DNA of 64,000 nucleotides, taken from positions 5,152,001 to 5,216,000 of the forward strand of contig NC_091006.1 of assembly GCF_041146395.1 (NCBI RefSeq). The letters are read 5' to 3'. Below the pieces are notes generated by a model. It ran no database searches and was not told the origin of the DNA. It saw only the letters and a list, made by a program, of their open reading frames with translations. Source of the DNA: Eulemur rufifrons. Its lineage: Eukaryota; Chordata; Mammalia; Primates; Lemuridae. Both the position numbers and the translations under genes were made by a program. Each line of letters starts with the position of its first letter. Position 1 is the first letter of the stretch. Below are positions 1-24,799 of this stretch, piece by piece.

Positions 1-2058
1 AAAACTCCCATAAAGGCTCTGGGCCATGCTCTGTCCTCACCCTTTCTGCCTCCAAATAAGACCTGGTTGCTCCTGATGCGGCCCTACGTGGCATGCCAGG
101 CCTCCTGTTTCTAGGGATCTGAGTATAAACTTCTTCCTTCATTTCCGTGTCTGCTTGTCTTAAAACAAATCCCAAGTACATTTTAACACAAGGCTCCTAA
201 TACACTCCATATACGGTATTTGATTGATATGTCTCTTAAGTCTCCTTTAATTTGTAGGATTCCACTTTTATCTTTTTTGACATGTATTGGTGAAGAAACT
301 AGGCCATTAATTCTATAAAATTTCCCAAATTTTGGATTTGGTTGTTTGCTTCTTTGTGTCATCAATTTGTTCTTTTATTCTCCATGTTTCCTATAAACTG
401 GTAATTAGATTTAGAGACTGAATTATAATTCTAAATCAATTTTTTGGGTAAGAATACTTCACAGGCAGTACATCCACTGCATCACAACAACAAATGCAGA
501 GTCTGGCTGATCTAACTTAGAGATGCTAATATAGATTAGTGGGTTCTGTCATTCTGCTCCATCCATTTTAAGCTGCTATCAATCTTCCACCTAACAGTCT
601 TGACATGAATTGCTATCACCACCCAAATCCATTATTTCATAAGTTAAAAAGTATTAATTTTCAAATTCTATCATTCCTTTGACCTTTAATAGCTGGAATT
701 CTCTAATAATAAAGAACTTTCCTTCATCAACTTTTGGTTTTCTTAAAATACAGTTCATAAAGGAAAGGCAAGATAAATGCCGCACTCTTTATTTATGAAT
801 AAAGTTCCAGTATGCTCCATAGCTGCTCAATGTTATTTGGTTCAGAAAAAAAAAAAATATCAAAGGCCAGAGTGGTCATGACAAAAGGACACAGAGCCAA
901 TTTGAGGGGATTCCCACTGGCCAAAGATAGAATAGTTCAACATTTGAAAAAAGCTAAAATGGAATGATTAAAAAAAATTAAGGCAGGAGTTATATTACAA
1001 GTGATTTTTAAATTTCCAAGTAGTTTCCTTTGATGTTAGTCTTTGTTAATTTTTAATTAAATATTGACTGGGGCCAGAGAATGTAGATTGTAGAATATGT
1101 GCTTTTTAATGAACACATTGAAAAACAATTTCTTACTTTCAATATTTTAACAAGAATAAGATATCTAAAGTTCAGTAAGGAATGACTATTGGTAAAAGGC
1201 ATTTATATTATATATTCATTATGCCCATAGTCTTTAATATAAATTCTTAGGAGTAATACTAATGATAATAATAAGAGAGAACTTAGTGGCTTAAAATAAC
1301 CACCATTTTATTATAGGTCGTTATTTTGGGCAGGGGCTCACCTGGTCATTCTTCTATATAGCATCAGCTGAGGTCACTCAGGGTCATTCGGCTGATGGGG
1401 TCTGGAAGATCCAAAATTATTTCACTTCAGTGTCTGGTGTCTTGGTGGATGTCTGGAAGACTGAGTTCAGCAAGGTGCCTCTCTCCATATAGTTTCAGAA
1501 CCTCTCCATGTTGTCTCTTCACCAAAGTAGCCAGACTTTTTAACATGACAGTTCAGGGATTGAGAGAGTTTTTCAAAAGATGAAGTAATGCTACCAGTAA
1601 AGCCTGGGTCCAGAAACCACCACAGCAGTACTTCTACTATATTCTACTGGGCAAAACAGTCACAGAGTCTGTCCATATTTAAGGGAAGAGATGTAGAATC
1701 CACCTCTTGATGGAAAGAGTGTCAAAAGAATTTGTAGCCATCTTTACCACATTAGTATATTACCATTTTACAAATGAAGAAATTATAGCATAGAACAGTT
1801 AAGCATCTTGTTCAATATGACACAAGTTGGAAATTCATGGGATAAAGATGGTAAGTGTCTTTCCCATGTGTTTTATTAATATAATGTTTTTAGAACAAAT
1901 GTGCTTAAGTTTCAGATTTGAGTGATGGTGGAATACATTACATTAATACATTATTTTAATGGTATAAAACCTCTTATGCTAAGTCAGTTCCATGTATAGA
2001 ACAAAACAGATTAATTACTACATTCACAGAATGTTCTATAACACAGGAGTGAAAATAA
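1..2058. other. 3' flank and UTR of ZFP82, no further gene seen
   Basis: AT-rich unique sequence. The part nearest 2058 is probably ZFP82 3'UTR. Small ORFs here show no recognisable protein signature. Confidence 0.5.
1872..1877 (-). terminator. ZFP82: candidate ZFP82 poly(A) signal
   Basis: AATAAA on the minus strand, about 185 bases past the ZFP82 stop. Other copies lie further downstream, and the usual long 3'UTR of such genes makes the true site uncertain. Confidence 0.2.
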
Positions 2059-14549
<12,491 letters not shown>

Positions 14550-14558
<9 letters not shown>

Positions 14559-14617
14559 GGTTTAGAAATTCAAGAACTGGTCAACCAAGAGAAGCATAGA
14601 GTCCACAGAAGCCAGAG
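14550..14617 (-). CDS. ZFP82: ZFP82 first coding exon (5'UTR plus MAH)
   Basis: The acceptor is a pyrimidine tract ending ctccccctag at 14618-14621; the exon is 68 bp. The ATG at 14556-14558 starts M-A-H, followed by the donor gtaagttac. Only nine bases are coding. The ZNF566 counterpart is also 68 bp, which supports the acceptor choice. Confidence 0.85.
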
Positions 14618-14710
14618 CTAGGGGGAGGAAAACAAGGCTATGAGATCAGATAGGCCTCAGAACTTTGAAAATGACTTGAGTTAATATGACCTTTTCCCTC
14701 TTCTGATCTA

Positions 14711-14735
14711 ACACACACACACGCACACACACACA
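14711..14735. repeat. (CA)n microsatellite
   Basis: ACACACACACACGCACACACACACA, one interruption. Confidence 0.9.
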
Positions 14736-15595
14736 GGAGCCTGGACAAATCTAATCCCTCGTTAATTCCAGGGCTGATAAGGGGGCACATTATCTAAACC
14801 AGAATCTCCTTCAAAGTCTTGCAAGCCTGCTTGGATTCACCAAACATAAAGAGAGAAATTCATAAGGACCAAGCCTGGTAGCCACTACCACAAAATTGCT
14901 GCACTGGGAGCCCTGCCTGCTTGCAACTAGGATGACAACTTTCAAACTCCTCTGGGGTCATCAGTTTCTATTTCCAATCAGAATCATCCACATTCCTTTC
15001 CTGCATGACTTCATTTGCCATTCTCTTTCTTACAACCAAGGCTGAAGAGGCACAGATTCATGCTCTCTGCAGCTTTACGATAATAAATAAATAAAATGGA
15101 GATTATGATTATATTTGTAAAGTATACATACAAATCAGCACAAAAAGTCACTAAAAGGCATCAACAGATAGAAAAAAATCTGGAAATACTGGTTATTTCT
15201 GCATTGTAATATTGATTTTCTCCTTTTTGCTTACATTTACTTCATAATTTTATATGGCTGTATATATGTTTCAAATATATATATATTTTTAACTTTGTAA
15301 AAAGCTAACTTTTATTAATATATATTTTAACTTTAAATAGATAAATATATATTTATTTAAATAGGTGAAAGAGATATTTTTTAAAGCAGCCATCCCTTAT
15401 ACTTGGAGGGAAAAAATTTGATACTCTAAAAGCAGCTGCTATATTTTAACTGGTTTTTGTTTTTTTCAGGCCCTAATATCTGAACCAATTCTATGATTTG
15501 TAAGTTTGTTCATGTATGTTACAGTGGCTAAACATTCCCAACTAATGCCTTGGTTCACCATTGTTGCTTCTCATGACTTCTTCTTCTCCTTCTCC

Positions 15596-15725
15596 TTTTT
15601 TTTTTTTTTTAAGGGATGGTGTCTCACTATGTTGCCCAGGCTGCTCTCAAACTCCTGGGCTCAAGCATCCACCTACCCCAGTGTCCCAAATAGCTGGGAC
15701 TACAGGCACTCACCACTGTGCCCAG
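15596..15725 (-). repeat. 7SL-derived monomer (FLAM-like) with target-site duplication
   Basis: A single Alu-like arm with poly-T. TTCTCATGACTT at 15568-15579 is repeated at 15726-15737. Confidence 0.75.
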
Positions 15726-16189
15726 TTCTCATGACTTTTTGACAATGCATTTATCTTGCTTCTAAACAAGTCGTGTTAGCCATGATGCTCTCTAAAAAGC
15801 TGCTGAATCTTCTTGTCCTGTTAGTCTCACTTCGCATCAATATCATGAGAATAAAAACTATAAGGCATAATGCTTGTTACATAAAATCCCTCATCCCACA
15901 GAAATCTCATGGATTGTGTATTATTTGGTCATAACCTGACAGTGCTTGCTATAATCAGATGTCTCCTTCCCATAAATTTTCAAGCCATGCCATCTGACTT
16001 TTTCAATGACCTTTGTCACACTTACCTTAGTCTTATTCCTCCATAGGCTTACCTACCTTGATAGATAACAACATAAGGATAACCACCATGTCATTTTGGT
16101 TATGGTATTTCCCGAAGCACTAGTATGGCATCTGGTATTTCGAGGATAAAAATGTCTGATAATTCAACCTAGAAATTCCACTTCTAGGA

Positions 16190-17465
16190 ATCTATCCTTA
16201 GGAAATATTTCTAAAAGTACACAAAGTTTCAGGACATTGGCCCAGGCAAAGAGTTTATGTCTAAGCCCCCAAAAGCAAATACAACAAAAACAAAAATAAA
16301 TGACACTTAATTAAACTAAAAAGCTCTGTAGAGCAAAAGAAATAGTCAAAAGAGTGAACAGGCAACCTACAGAATGGGAGGAAATATTCTCAAACTAAAC
16401 ATCCAACAAAGGACAAATATCTAATATCTATAAGGAACTCAAATCAGCAAGAAAAAAATCCTATTAAAAACGTGGGCAAATGACATGAACAGACATTTTT
16501 CAAAACAAGTATACAAATGGCCAACAAACATATGAAAAAATACTCAACATCACTAATAATCAGGGAAATGCAAATTAAAACCACAGCAAAATACCACCTC
16601 ACGCCAGTAAGAATGGCCATTTATTAAAAAGTCAAAAACAACAGACATTGGCTTGGATGTGATGAAAAGGAAACACTTACACACTGTTGATGGGACTGCA
16701 AATTAGTCAAACCTCTATGGAAAACAGTATGGAGATTCCTCAAAGAACTAAAAGTAGACTTACTATTTGATCCACCAATCCCAATACCCAAAGGAAAAGT
16801 TGTCATTATATCAAATAGAAACCTGCACTTGTATGTTTATCATGGTACAATTCACAATTGCAAAGCTATGAAATCATCCTAAGGGCTGATGAGTGGATAA
16901 AGAAAATGTGGTATGTGTGTATATATACATATATACCATACACACACATATACCATGCAATGGTATGTGGGGGTGTGCATATATATACACACACATACAC
17001 CATGGAATGGTATGTGGGGGTGTATATATATGTATATATATACACATATATATGGGTGTATATATACACCTACACACACACACACACACACACACACACC
17101 CCATGGAATACTACTCAGTCATAAAAAAGAATGAAATAATGTTTTTTGTAACAACTTGGATGGAACTGGAGACGATTATCATAAGTAAAGTAACTCAAGA
17201 ACAGAAAACCAAATACTACATGTTCTCAGTTGTAAGTGGGAGCTAAGCCATGGGAACACAGGGGCACACAGAGTAGTACAATGGACAATGGAGACTCAGA
17301 AGTGGGGAGGGGGTTAGGGGGTAAGGGAAGAATAATTACCTATTGGGGACAATGTACACTAGTTGGTTGATGAATATACTAAAAGCCCAGACATCACCAC
17401 TATAATGCATCTATGTAACTATAAACTACTTGTACCCCTAAATCTATTGAAATTAAAAATAAATA
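16190..17465 (+). repeat. L1 3' end (ORF2 C-terminal part and 3'UTR)
   Basis: Sense L1 text (ACAAAGGACAAATATCTAATATC, CAAGAATGGCCAT-like text, CATGGAATACTACTCAGTCATAAAAAAGAATGAAATAATG) ending in an A-rich tail. It contains an expanded GTATAT/CACA minisatellite. Confidence 0.85.
16908..17100. repeat. minisatellite/microsatellite expansion inside L1
   Basis: A roughly 60-bp unit containing CCATG(G/C)AATGGTATGTGGGGGTGT is repeated with TATATA and (CA)n runs, ending in a (CA)n stretch at about 17072-17098. Confidence 0.85.
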
Positions 17466-17689
17466 AAAGTACACAAAGATGTATATGCAAGGAAGTTCAT
17501 CAAAGAATAATTTATGACAACCAAAAATCAAATATCTAACAGTAGGCAACAAGTTGAATAAATTATGTTCCACTATATGATAGCATACTGATGACACTGG
17601 TCCATATTAATTAACGAAGGAAGACAGATATTCATGATAAATTACTAGGTATGACAGGCAGACTAAAATAATATACATAATGTTAGGAG

Positions 17690-17920
17690 GTGGTAGACAT
17701 TCATATGTTAAAAATGCAGGCTTTGTTGTCAGGAATCTAAACTCTGACACTTATTAACTGTGAGAATTTGGACATGTTACTTAATTTTCAATGTCTCTGT
17801 TTCCTCATAGATAAATTGGGGAATAGGAAATAACGGTATCTACCTTATAGAGTTGTTGTAAAGTTAAGAACATAATACATATAAAACACTTAAAATGGGT
17901 TATTATAAGCACTAAATAAA
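17690..17920 (+). repeat. MIR SINE
   Basis: Matches the MIR core: ACTGTGAGAATTTGGACATGTTACTTAA followed by GTTTCCTCATAGATAAATTGGGG. Confidence 0.75.
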
Positions 17921-18810
17921 ATGAAAAACATTACATGCCCCTTATTCCATTATTAATAATTTTATTAAAAATTTGCTTATTGGTAAATTATCTTCAATAA
18001 TTTTTAGTAATTTTAATACTAGGATGCCATTTACTTTTTTTCTTATAGTAAACCTGAGATTTTCAGGATTGCTCTTATAACACTGATAAATTTTAGAACT
18101 AGGCTTGAAAATATAATTCTTCCTAATTTATGATATTAGCAAAAAAAGATACACAAAAATCAAGAGCAAGGCCTCTTTTGCTCTCTATCACTAGTAGCTC
18201 CAGAGAGGCACATTCTGCATCATAAAATCAGCTCAAGAAATTTGATTTGATAAGGTGTAATATTGAACACATTTTATTTATTTTTTTACGTATTTTTTTG
18301 AACACATTTTTAAAAAGCTCAATCAAGTATTTCTGTCCAACATGCCTAAATATTTATCACTATTACCATGTTTTTCCCTATTATTAAAATCTGTCCTTAG
18401 GGGTAACCCTAAGCCACTAAAAAAAAAAAAAACAACTCTAATTCTGAAGAGGTACCTTACTTTATAACTTGCCCTGATAATTGTTTTAATTGATGTCTCC
18501 ACAATCTTAGAAGGTGTAAAATCTTGAAATGTTTTTTCAAATTAAAGGGGAACCCTTTACTCTGTACAGGCATAGTAATATAATAAAACCTATGACTGCA
18601 CTGGGTTCCTTTTTCAAACAAAGTGTGAGAGAGTCTATCTCCTTAAAGGATCAATTTTTGTGATTCTATTTTGGAAAACAAACACATATTCACAAGTGTA
18701 CAAAAAAATGGAAAAACAAACATCAAAATAGTAATATTCATTAATTCTGGATGGTGGGACTATGAGGGCAATTTAAATTTTCTTTTTAAGTTCTTTAGGT
18801 CCCTGGGATT

Positions 18811-18819
<9 letters not shown>

Positions 18820-18843
<24 letters not shown>

Positions 18844-19158
18844 AGACAGAGTCTCATTCTGTTGCCCGGGCTAGAGTGCCATGGCGTCAGCCTAGCTCAT
18901 AGCAACTTCACACTCCTGGGCTCAAGCAATCCTACTGCCTCAGCCTCCCGAGTAGCTGGGACTACAGGCATGCACCACCATGCCAGGCTAACTTTTTCTA
19001 TATATTTTTAGTTGTCCAGTTAATGTCTTTCTATTTTTTAGTAGAGATGGGGTCTTGCTCTTGCTCAGGCTGGTCTCGAACTCCTGACCTCAAGTGATCC
19101 TCCCGCCTCGGCCTCCCATAGTGCTAGGATTACAGGCGTGAGCCACTGAGCCCCGCCG
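18820..19158 (-). repeat. strepsirrhine-type Alu
   Basis: Full-length reverse Alu; GGATTTTTTC flanks both sides. Confidence 0.94.
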
Positions 19159-19159
19159 G

Positions 19160-20600
19160 ATTTTTTCGTTTTACAATAAATCTGCATTAACTCGGTCATC
19201 AGAAACAAAAATTAGACTATTTTCATACAATAAAATTAAAAACAGTTGTGAAGAGGGAGTATCTTCTAGTTGTTACGAAATTTTAAGTCTACAAGCTTAT
19301 GACATGAGTGGGTTAAAAAAAAAATCAGCATGGCAGAAATAAATAATACTCATCAGTTCTTTTACTTTTCTTCATCAAAAGATGAAGTGGGCTACCTTTA
19401 CTATCAAGATTCTTCTATGAATAAACACAGTCAAATATAAGCAGCATTTCCAAATTCAACAAAAGTAAACCAAAGCAGAAAGAACAGTATATAATACTTT
19501 ATCCCTGCTTTTCTCCACTGAATAATTAATTACATTTTCATATTATAGTCCTTGCAAAATGTTTTAAAAATCCCTACTGTATTGAAAAGGATTTGTACAT
19601 AATTAAAACTTTCCTGAGTCATCTTGTTCAAAACTATTGTTTAACATCAATCACATGCTTTTTTCCTTCTCATGATTAACTTAATATTTATTAATGTCAC
19701 AATGCTGCATCACATGGATGGAGTGTGGTTTAATCATTTCCTATTGCTAGACACTAATTTTGTATAAGGTTAAAAAGAATATTCTCAGATATTACAGTCT
19801 TTGAATCTAAGCCAGTGGATCTGAATCTTTTTGGGTCATGTTTGCTAATCTTATTAAATTATAGACTTTCTTTCCAGAAGAATGGCATAATAACATACCT
19901 ACAATAATTGTACGTACAATTTCAAAGGGTGTCTGGTCCCTTGAAAGCCCCAAATGAATTCAAATTACCTCTGATTAAGAATTTCTGTTCCAGATTATTT
20001 GAGCATCATCTGGCTCATTTATTTTTTCCTAGGAAATGCCTATCACAATTAGCTTGGTATTTTCACTTTTCCCTATCTATAGAAGGCTGATGGGGAATTG
20101 CCCCAAATCACCACTTAACAATAAATAGCTAATGTTTATTAAGTACTTATGAAGTATCAGGAGTTGTTTTAAGAGCTTTATTCATAGCTATAAAAAGAAA
20201 GCTCACAGAAATAATGGAAAGCATCTGCCAAACGGCTATGTGCATACAGGCACTAGGGAAGGGGCCTATGTATCGGTTCAACGGGCTGGACATTAAAGGA
20301 GAAGGAAGCAAACGTTTCCAAGTCCTAAAAAACAAAACTACATTTCACAGAACAAAGGAAATGCCCACTCCCCTTGACCTTGACTTTTAAATAGGCAACA
20401 ATCATTCCTCCTCCTATTCACAGCCCTTTTTTTGAGTTCAGCAGGACTGGGTAAGAAGGGAATCTTAACACACCAGGTCTTTCTTGGAGCCCAGGCCAAC
20501 CTGGTTAAATTAAGGAACAATACCACTACCACATCTGCCCCCACCACCCACACATACTCAGAGTAAAATAAGTGAGAGAGTACTGTTGACCCTTCCCAGT
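19160..20600. other. ZFP82 intron 1, little recognised
   Basis: Mostly unique AT-rich sequence. A short reverse MIR-like piece (TTTATTAAGTACTTATGAAGTATCAGG) lies near 20135-20180. Confidence 0.4.
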
Positions 20601-20904
20601 GTCAAAGAAAGGCCAGGGTCACGGATGCCCGGGACTGGAATCCGAGTTCACAATAGCTTCTTGGAGGTAACTCAGCGGTTCTGAAATCTGCGGACGAACT
20701 CCTTCTCCGAGCTGTGAGTGTGTATGTGGTGGGAGTCCTTCCGGGGGCCAACCTACGGGGATCGTTCGGTTCTACCAGTCTAATCCCAAGATCGGGTCTG
20801 AGCCTTTTTGCTGGGCGTTTTCCCTGGCGCTCAGAAACTGACTTGGGGCCAACTCCCAGCGGCTGGGTCGGCGTCATACACTCCACCGCAATGACAGTCT
20901 TCCC

Positions 20905-21055
20905 TCACACAAGAGGCTTTGCACCTAATTCAGTCACACAAATGCCATCAGTCCCGGCCTCACAACCGCACACGGTCCCAAAGCTACACCCCAGTCCTGT
21001 CACGCCCACAGACACACGCATTACACCCCCGCCCCTCTCACACACTCGGGCCTGA
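20905..21055. other. CACA/TCACA-rich tract at the start of ZFP82 intron 1
   Basis: Dense irregular TCACAC/CACA words on the plus strand (TGTG-rich on the transcribed sense strand), just downstream of the likely exon 1 donor. It is not a clean microsatellite. A longer counterpart occupies the same relative place in ZNF566. Confidence 0.6.
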
Positions 21056-21307
21056 GGCGCGGGGCTCTCAACGCTCTGAGGCGCCTGAGCCTCGCTTCCC
21101 TCTCCTTACCCCCACGGCCGCACCGCTTTTTCTATGGATGACCGGGGCCGACGCTGCGGGCCAGGACTGCTCACTTAGGGGCGGGAACCCGTCCCGCTGT
21201 GATGCCCAACCGAAGCTACGGAGCCACCGCCCGGGCCAGTTCACCGCCCCGGGGGCCTAACGGGCTGCACGCGAGGGTTGCTGGGAGGGCTGGCCGCGCA
21301 CACCGGG

Positions 21308-21319
21308 TGCGCAGGCGCA
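21308..21319. promoter_or_regulatory. NRF1-like palindromic site in the ZFP82 promoter
   Basis: TGCGCAGGCGCA fits the NRF1 consensus YGCGCAYGCGCR except for one central position. The identical 12-mer occurs in the ZNF566 promoter. Confidence 0.6.
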
Positions 21320-21499
21320 GCCAGCCCCAAAGGGCGGAGCGCCGGTTCCGCCCGGTCTCTGCGCGAGCCAGAGAGCCAGTCCCGCCCCAGCGAGGATGGA
21401 CTGCGAGTCCGCTAGCGCCTGAGGAGGGCGGGGCAGAGGCAGACGGCTGGAGCGTCAAAGAGAGATGCCCGTGAATGTGAGTCTCCGTGGAGCCAACTG

Positions 21500-22900
21500 G
21501 GGAGCACTGTGACCGAGGACGGCGCTATGTGTCCGTCTTTAGGGTGGTTCTAGGTGGGATTCTTTCAATGATGGTGGCTGGTTTGTGTTTCAGACAGTGC
21601 GACTGAGGGGACCGGAATGAGGGAGATTTTATGACTGAAATCGTGTTGGGCTCTGTAGGACAGAGTGATGAGGAGGCCTGTGAAATAATGGGGTTGACTG
21701 TGAGTGCATGAGATTATTTCTGTGGACATGTCTATAACTGACTTTATGGTCCCATTAATGTGACAGGGTTTTGATAGGTTTGTTTACCTTTTCGGGCCAT
21801 CCTTGGAGATGGTCAATGTGAGTCACTCAGTGTGTGTCTGAGAAATGATTTACAATTACATACCGAAATAGCATATGATGTGCCTGAGAATATCAATCTA
21901 AAATAATAAACTCCAAGTCATATTAGAATTACTTTAAAGAAAGGAAATATTATTTGCACCACGAAGGAGAAATATAAGTGACTTAAAAAGCCAAGAAAAC
22001 CAAGTTATGATTGTCTTTCTGACAGTAAGTGCTTTAGTAAGTAGAAAACGGAGTAACATACTTTAGGTACTCAATAAAAAATATAAGCTAATATTTTATA
22101 TCCAGCACAGCAAAATAAAAAACTTTTATCAACACATGAGTGTCAGGTACTATTGTAGGTTCAGAGACACTTAAAAGACATGTCAAATAATAAAAAAGGA
22201 AGGCAAGACAGTGTTCAGAGATGCACAAATGGTTAATAACATAATAAAGGAACAAGAGGTAGTGATTACTATAAAAGTTAAGAGAGTGGTAGTGATTACT
22301 TTTGGGAACAGGGAACATACGGGAACTTATGGATTATCTGGTAAATTTCTATTTCTTGACCTGAATGATGGTTACAGAGGTATTTGTCTTATAAAAATTC
22401 ATTTAGCTATATCTATGTAGTTATATTTTATTAGATATATTTTTTAGTTTTTAAATGTTTTTCTATGTCTGTGTTTTATTTTTACAATAAAAGGGTTAAA
22501 AAAACCCAAAAGAGTCTCAGGAATTATGACCTTTCCCTCCCTCAAAACATGTAAATATGGAGGGGAAAAGGCATAAAAGTCAATACCATTGACTCTAAAG
22601 TCAGTATTGTTGATGGTCACTCACACCTGAAAATATTCATGTTTGCTGGAAAACTATGTTCCAGTTTCTCAGAGAATGATGTCAGATGGAAGTATTGAAA
22701 TACAAGAAGGAATGGAAAGCAATATAGGAATTATGGGGGCAGATGCAAATGAATATTGGTTTTAAAAAACACTAATGTCTATAGCATTAAAAAAAAGAGA
22801 TATAAAAATACAAGAGAACAATAATCTACATTGGAAAGTGGGTATGGATAAATGCATGTAGAGTGCTGTAAGTATTTTCTGTTGTCATGGGAATGAGTAA
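21500..22900. other. upstream flank of ZFP82, no gene seen
   Basis: Unique AT-rich sequence after the CpG island. Small ORFs have no recognisable domains. Confidence 0.4.
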
Positions 22901-22916
22901 AGATGTGAACTTGAAA

Positions 22917-23450
22917 ATTGTAAGATTCAAAATAGAGTCACTTGTGTCAAAACTTGGCAAATGGAGCCATGGAAGGCCAGAAAAGGAGGGCTCTCGGGCA
23001 CAATTTGCCTGATAACAGAACTATCACAAGAAATTTCTCCAGACTGCAGCTAACTATGAGTCACACAAGGACAGCTAGCAGCACAAGGACAGTTAGCCGC
23101 TTCGACAAGAACACTTGCTTGTTTCAAAAACTGTCTCACAAACTCAATCCAAAACTATAAGAGCCCAACCATAACTCCAAGATTATAAGTCATACCTAGC
23201 AGCCTACCTATTGACACTCATCAATCAGAACTTGCAGGCTCTTGTAAGATGCTGCCAGTGCCAGTAAGTTTTCTCTCAAAATAACTTGCATAACCTCCTC
23301 TTTCCCCAATAAACCCTACCCTTTTCCTTTATTTTCCAGACATACTGGATGCCACCCTGCTCTATATGTATGCCCCATATTACAATCCTACTTCTTCTAT
23401 ATTAGTCCCAAATAAAACCTTTTTACTTAGAGATTCATCTCTATATCTTT
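22917..23450 (+). repeat. possible solo LTR
   Basis: TGTAAGATTCAAAATAGAGTCAC start, pyrimidine-rich 3' half with two AATAAA-like signals (CCAATAAACCC, CAAATAAAACC), the composition of an ERV LTR. Family and exact ends unknown. Confidence 0.4.
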
Positions 23451-24440
23451 TTTATGTTTACTGAACTGTTTTAGACCTTGATAGGTTTTGATATGCATGA
23501 TATTTTCTAAGGTAATCCTTAAAACACAGAAATCGCTATGTAGAATTTCAAAATGAGTAGAGGTAAATGGCACAATTATTAAAAATCCAGAATTATTAAA
23601 AATCCAGAGCTGACAAGGTAAACAGAAAAGAACAAAATAAGACAGATTTAAAACCAAATATATTAGTAATTGCATTGAATAAAAATGGATCTAAAATTCT
23701 ACTTAAAAGGCAAAGTTTGTCAGACTGGATTAAAAAGTTCAACTATATTGTGCTTACAAAACTCATTTATAACTTAAGGATGCAAAAACATTGAGATTAA
23801 AGATGGAAAAGTTATACCATGCAAACAATAAACAAGAAACTTCATGTAACTATACTACTGCAGACAGCATAAATTTTAAGACAAGATGTACTATTAGACA
23901 TGCCTCATTTGAAGATCCTATAATAACCTTGTCTGAGGTAGTTACTTTGCAAGGGTGTTATTTTTCTTCATGCCCCCTCTGTAATATCCAGACCATAAAC
24001 TATAATGAAAATCTCAGCATACTCTGAATCATCTATAAAGTCACGCCTATATATCAAAAATGTTGCCAGAATTTGATACTTTGTCTAATGATAATGTAGA
24101 GAACGCCTGAAGGTATGCTTTCACCAGTGGTCACAACAGTGATTCCAATAAAATGGGAAGTGAGACTATAGTCTGGCTCTTTGATGCTCCTTGTGACCAC
24201 AGGCAACAGATCAATGGTTGAGGTGGGAGAGGTAAAGAGGAAGGTTAGCTTTTGTTGGGTTGATTGATCCTGGCTCTCAAGGGAGAAATAGTTGAACCTT
24301 CTGATTCTGATAGAATCCAAAGATTTCTGAGTCAACTCCTACCTCTATCTTTTCCAGTAGTAAAAGTTAATAGAAACTATAGTAACAAGGATTTAGATCC
24401 TTTATGAAAGGTTTGAGTCACTTTAACTTTAAAAACTCCT

Positions 24441-24790
24441 GGCCGGGTGCGGTGGCTCACGCCTGTAGTCCCAGCTTCTTGGGAGGCTGAGGCGGCGGGA
24501 GGATAGCTGCAGCTCCGCGGTTCGACACCAGCCTGAGCACAGTGAGACCCCGTCTCCGTAAACAAAAAATTACAAAAAAGACCAAAAAAAATACTCAAAA
24601 ACCAACAAAACCCAGCCGGGCGCTCTGGCAAGTGCCTGTAGTCCCAGCTACTCGGGAGGCTGAGGCAGAAGGATCGCTCACAGCCCAGGACCTGGAGCTT
24701 GCGGTGACCCACCCTCACTGCACTCTACCCAGGACACCCAGTGACACTCTGTCTCCACAAAAAAAAAAAAAAAAAAGAAAAAGAAACAAA
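24441..24790 (+). repeat. divergent Alu with long A-rich middle
   Basis: Left arm GGCCGGGTGCGGTGGCTCAC, then an unusual CAAAAAATTACAAAAAAGACC...AACAAAACC linker and a right arm AGCCGGGCGCTCTGGCAAGTGC. It differs clearly from the other Alus here. Flanked by AAAACTCC copies. Confidence 0.8.
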
Positions 24791-24799
24791 ACTCCCCAA

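Larger units (their letters stand above)
20600..21480 (-). promoter_or_regulatory. ZFP82: ZFP82 CpG-island promoter and noncoding first exon
   Basis: A GC- and CpG-rich block in otherwise AT-rich sequence, 6-7 kb upstream of the first coding exon. It contains several GC boxes (CCGCCC at 21347, CCCGCCCC near 21380, GGGCGGGG near 21427) and an NRF1-like site at 21308-21319, with no evident TATA box, as expected of a housekeeping KRAB zinc-finger promoter. A good minus-strand donor, GTGGGG followed by gtaagg, lies at 21110/21109; a noncoding exon 1 from roughly 21.4 kb to 21110 is my inference. A second possible donor (gtgagc) lies near 21165. The exact transcription start cannot be read from sequence. 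Confidence 0.75.

Noticed and set aside
16858..17246. ORFs rich in Tyr/Thr/His/Ile
   Set aside because: Translation of the TA/CA minisatellite inside L1.
20602..21474. ORFs of 80-113 aa across the ZFP82 CpG island
   Set aside because: Same GC effect; no splice or domain support.
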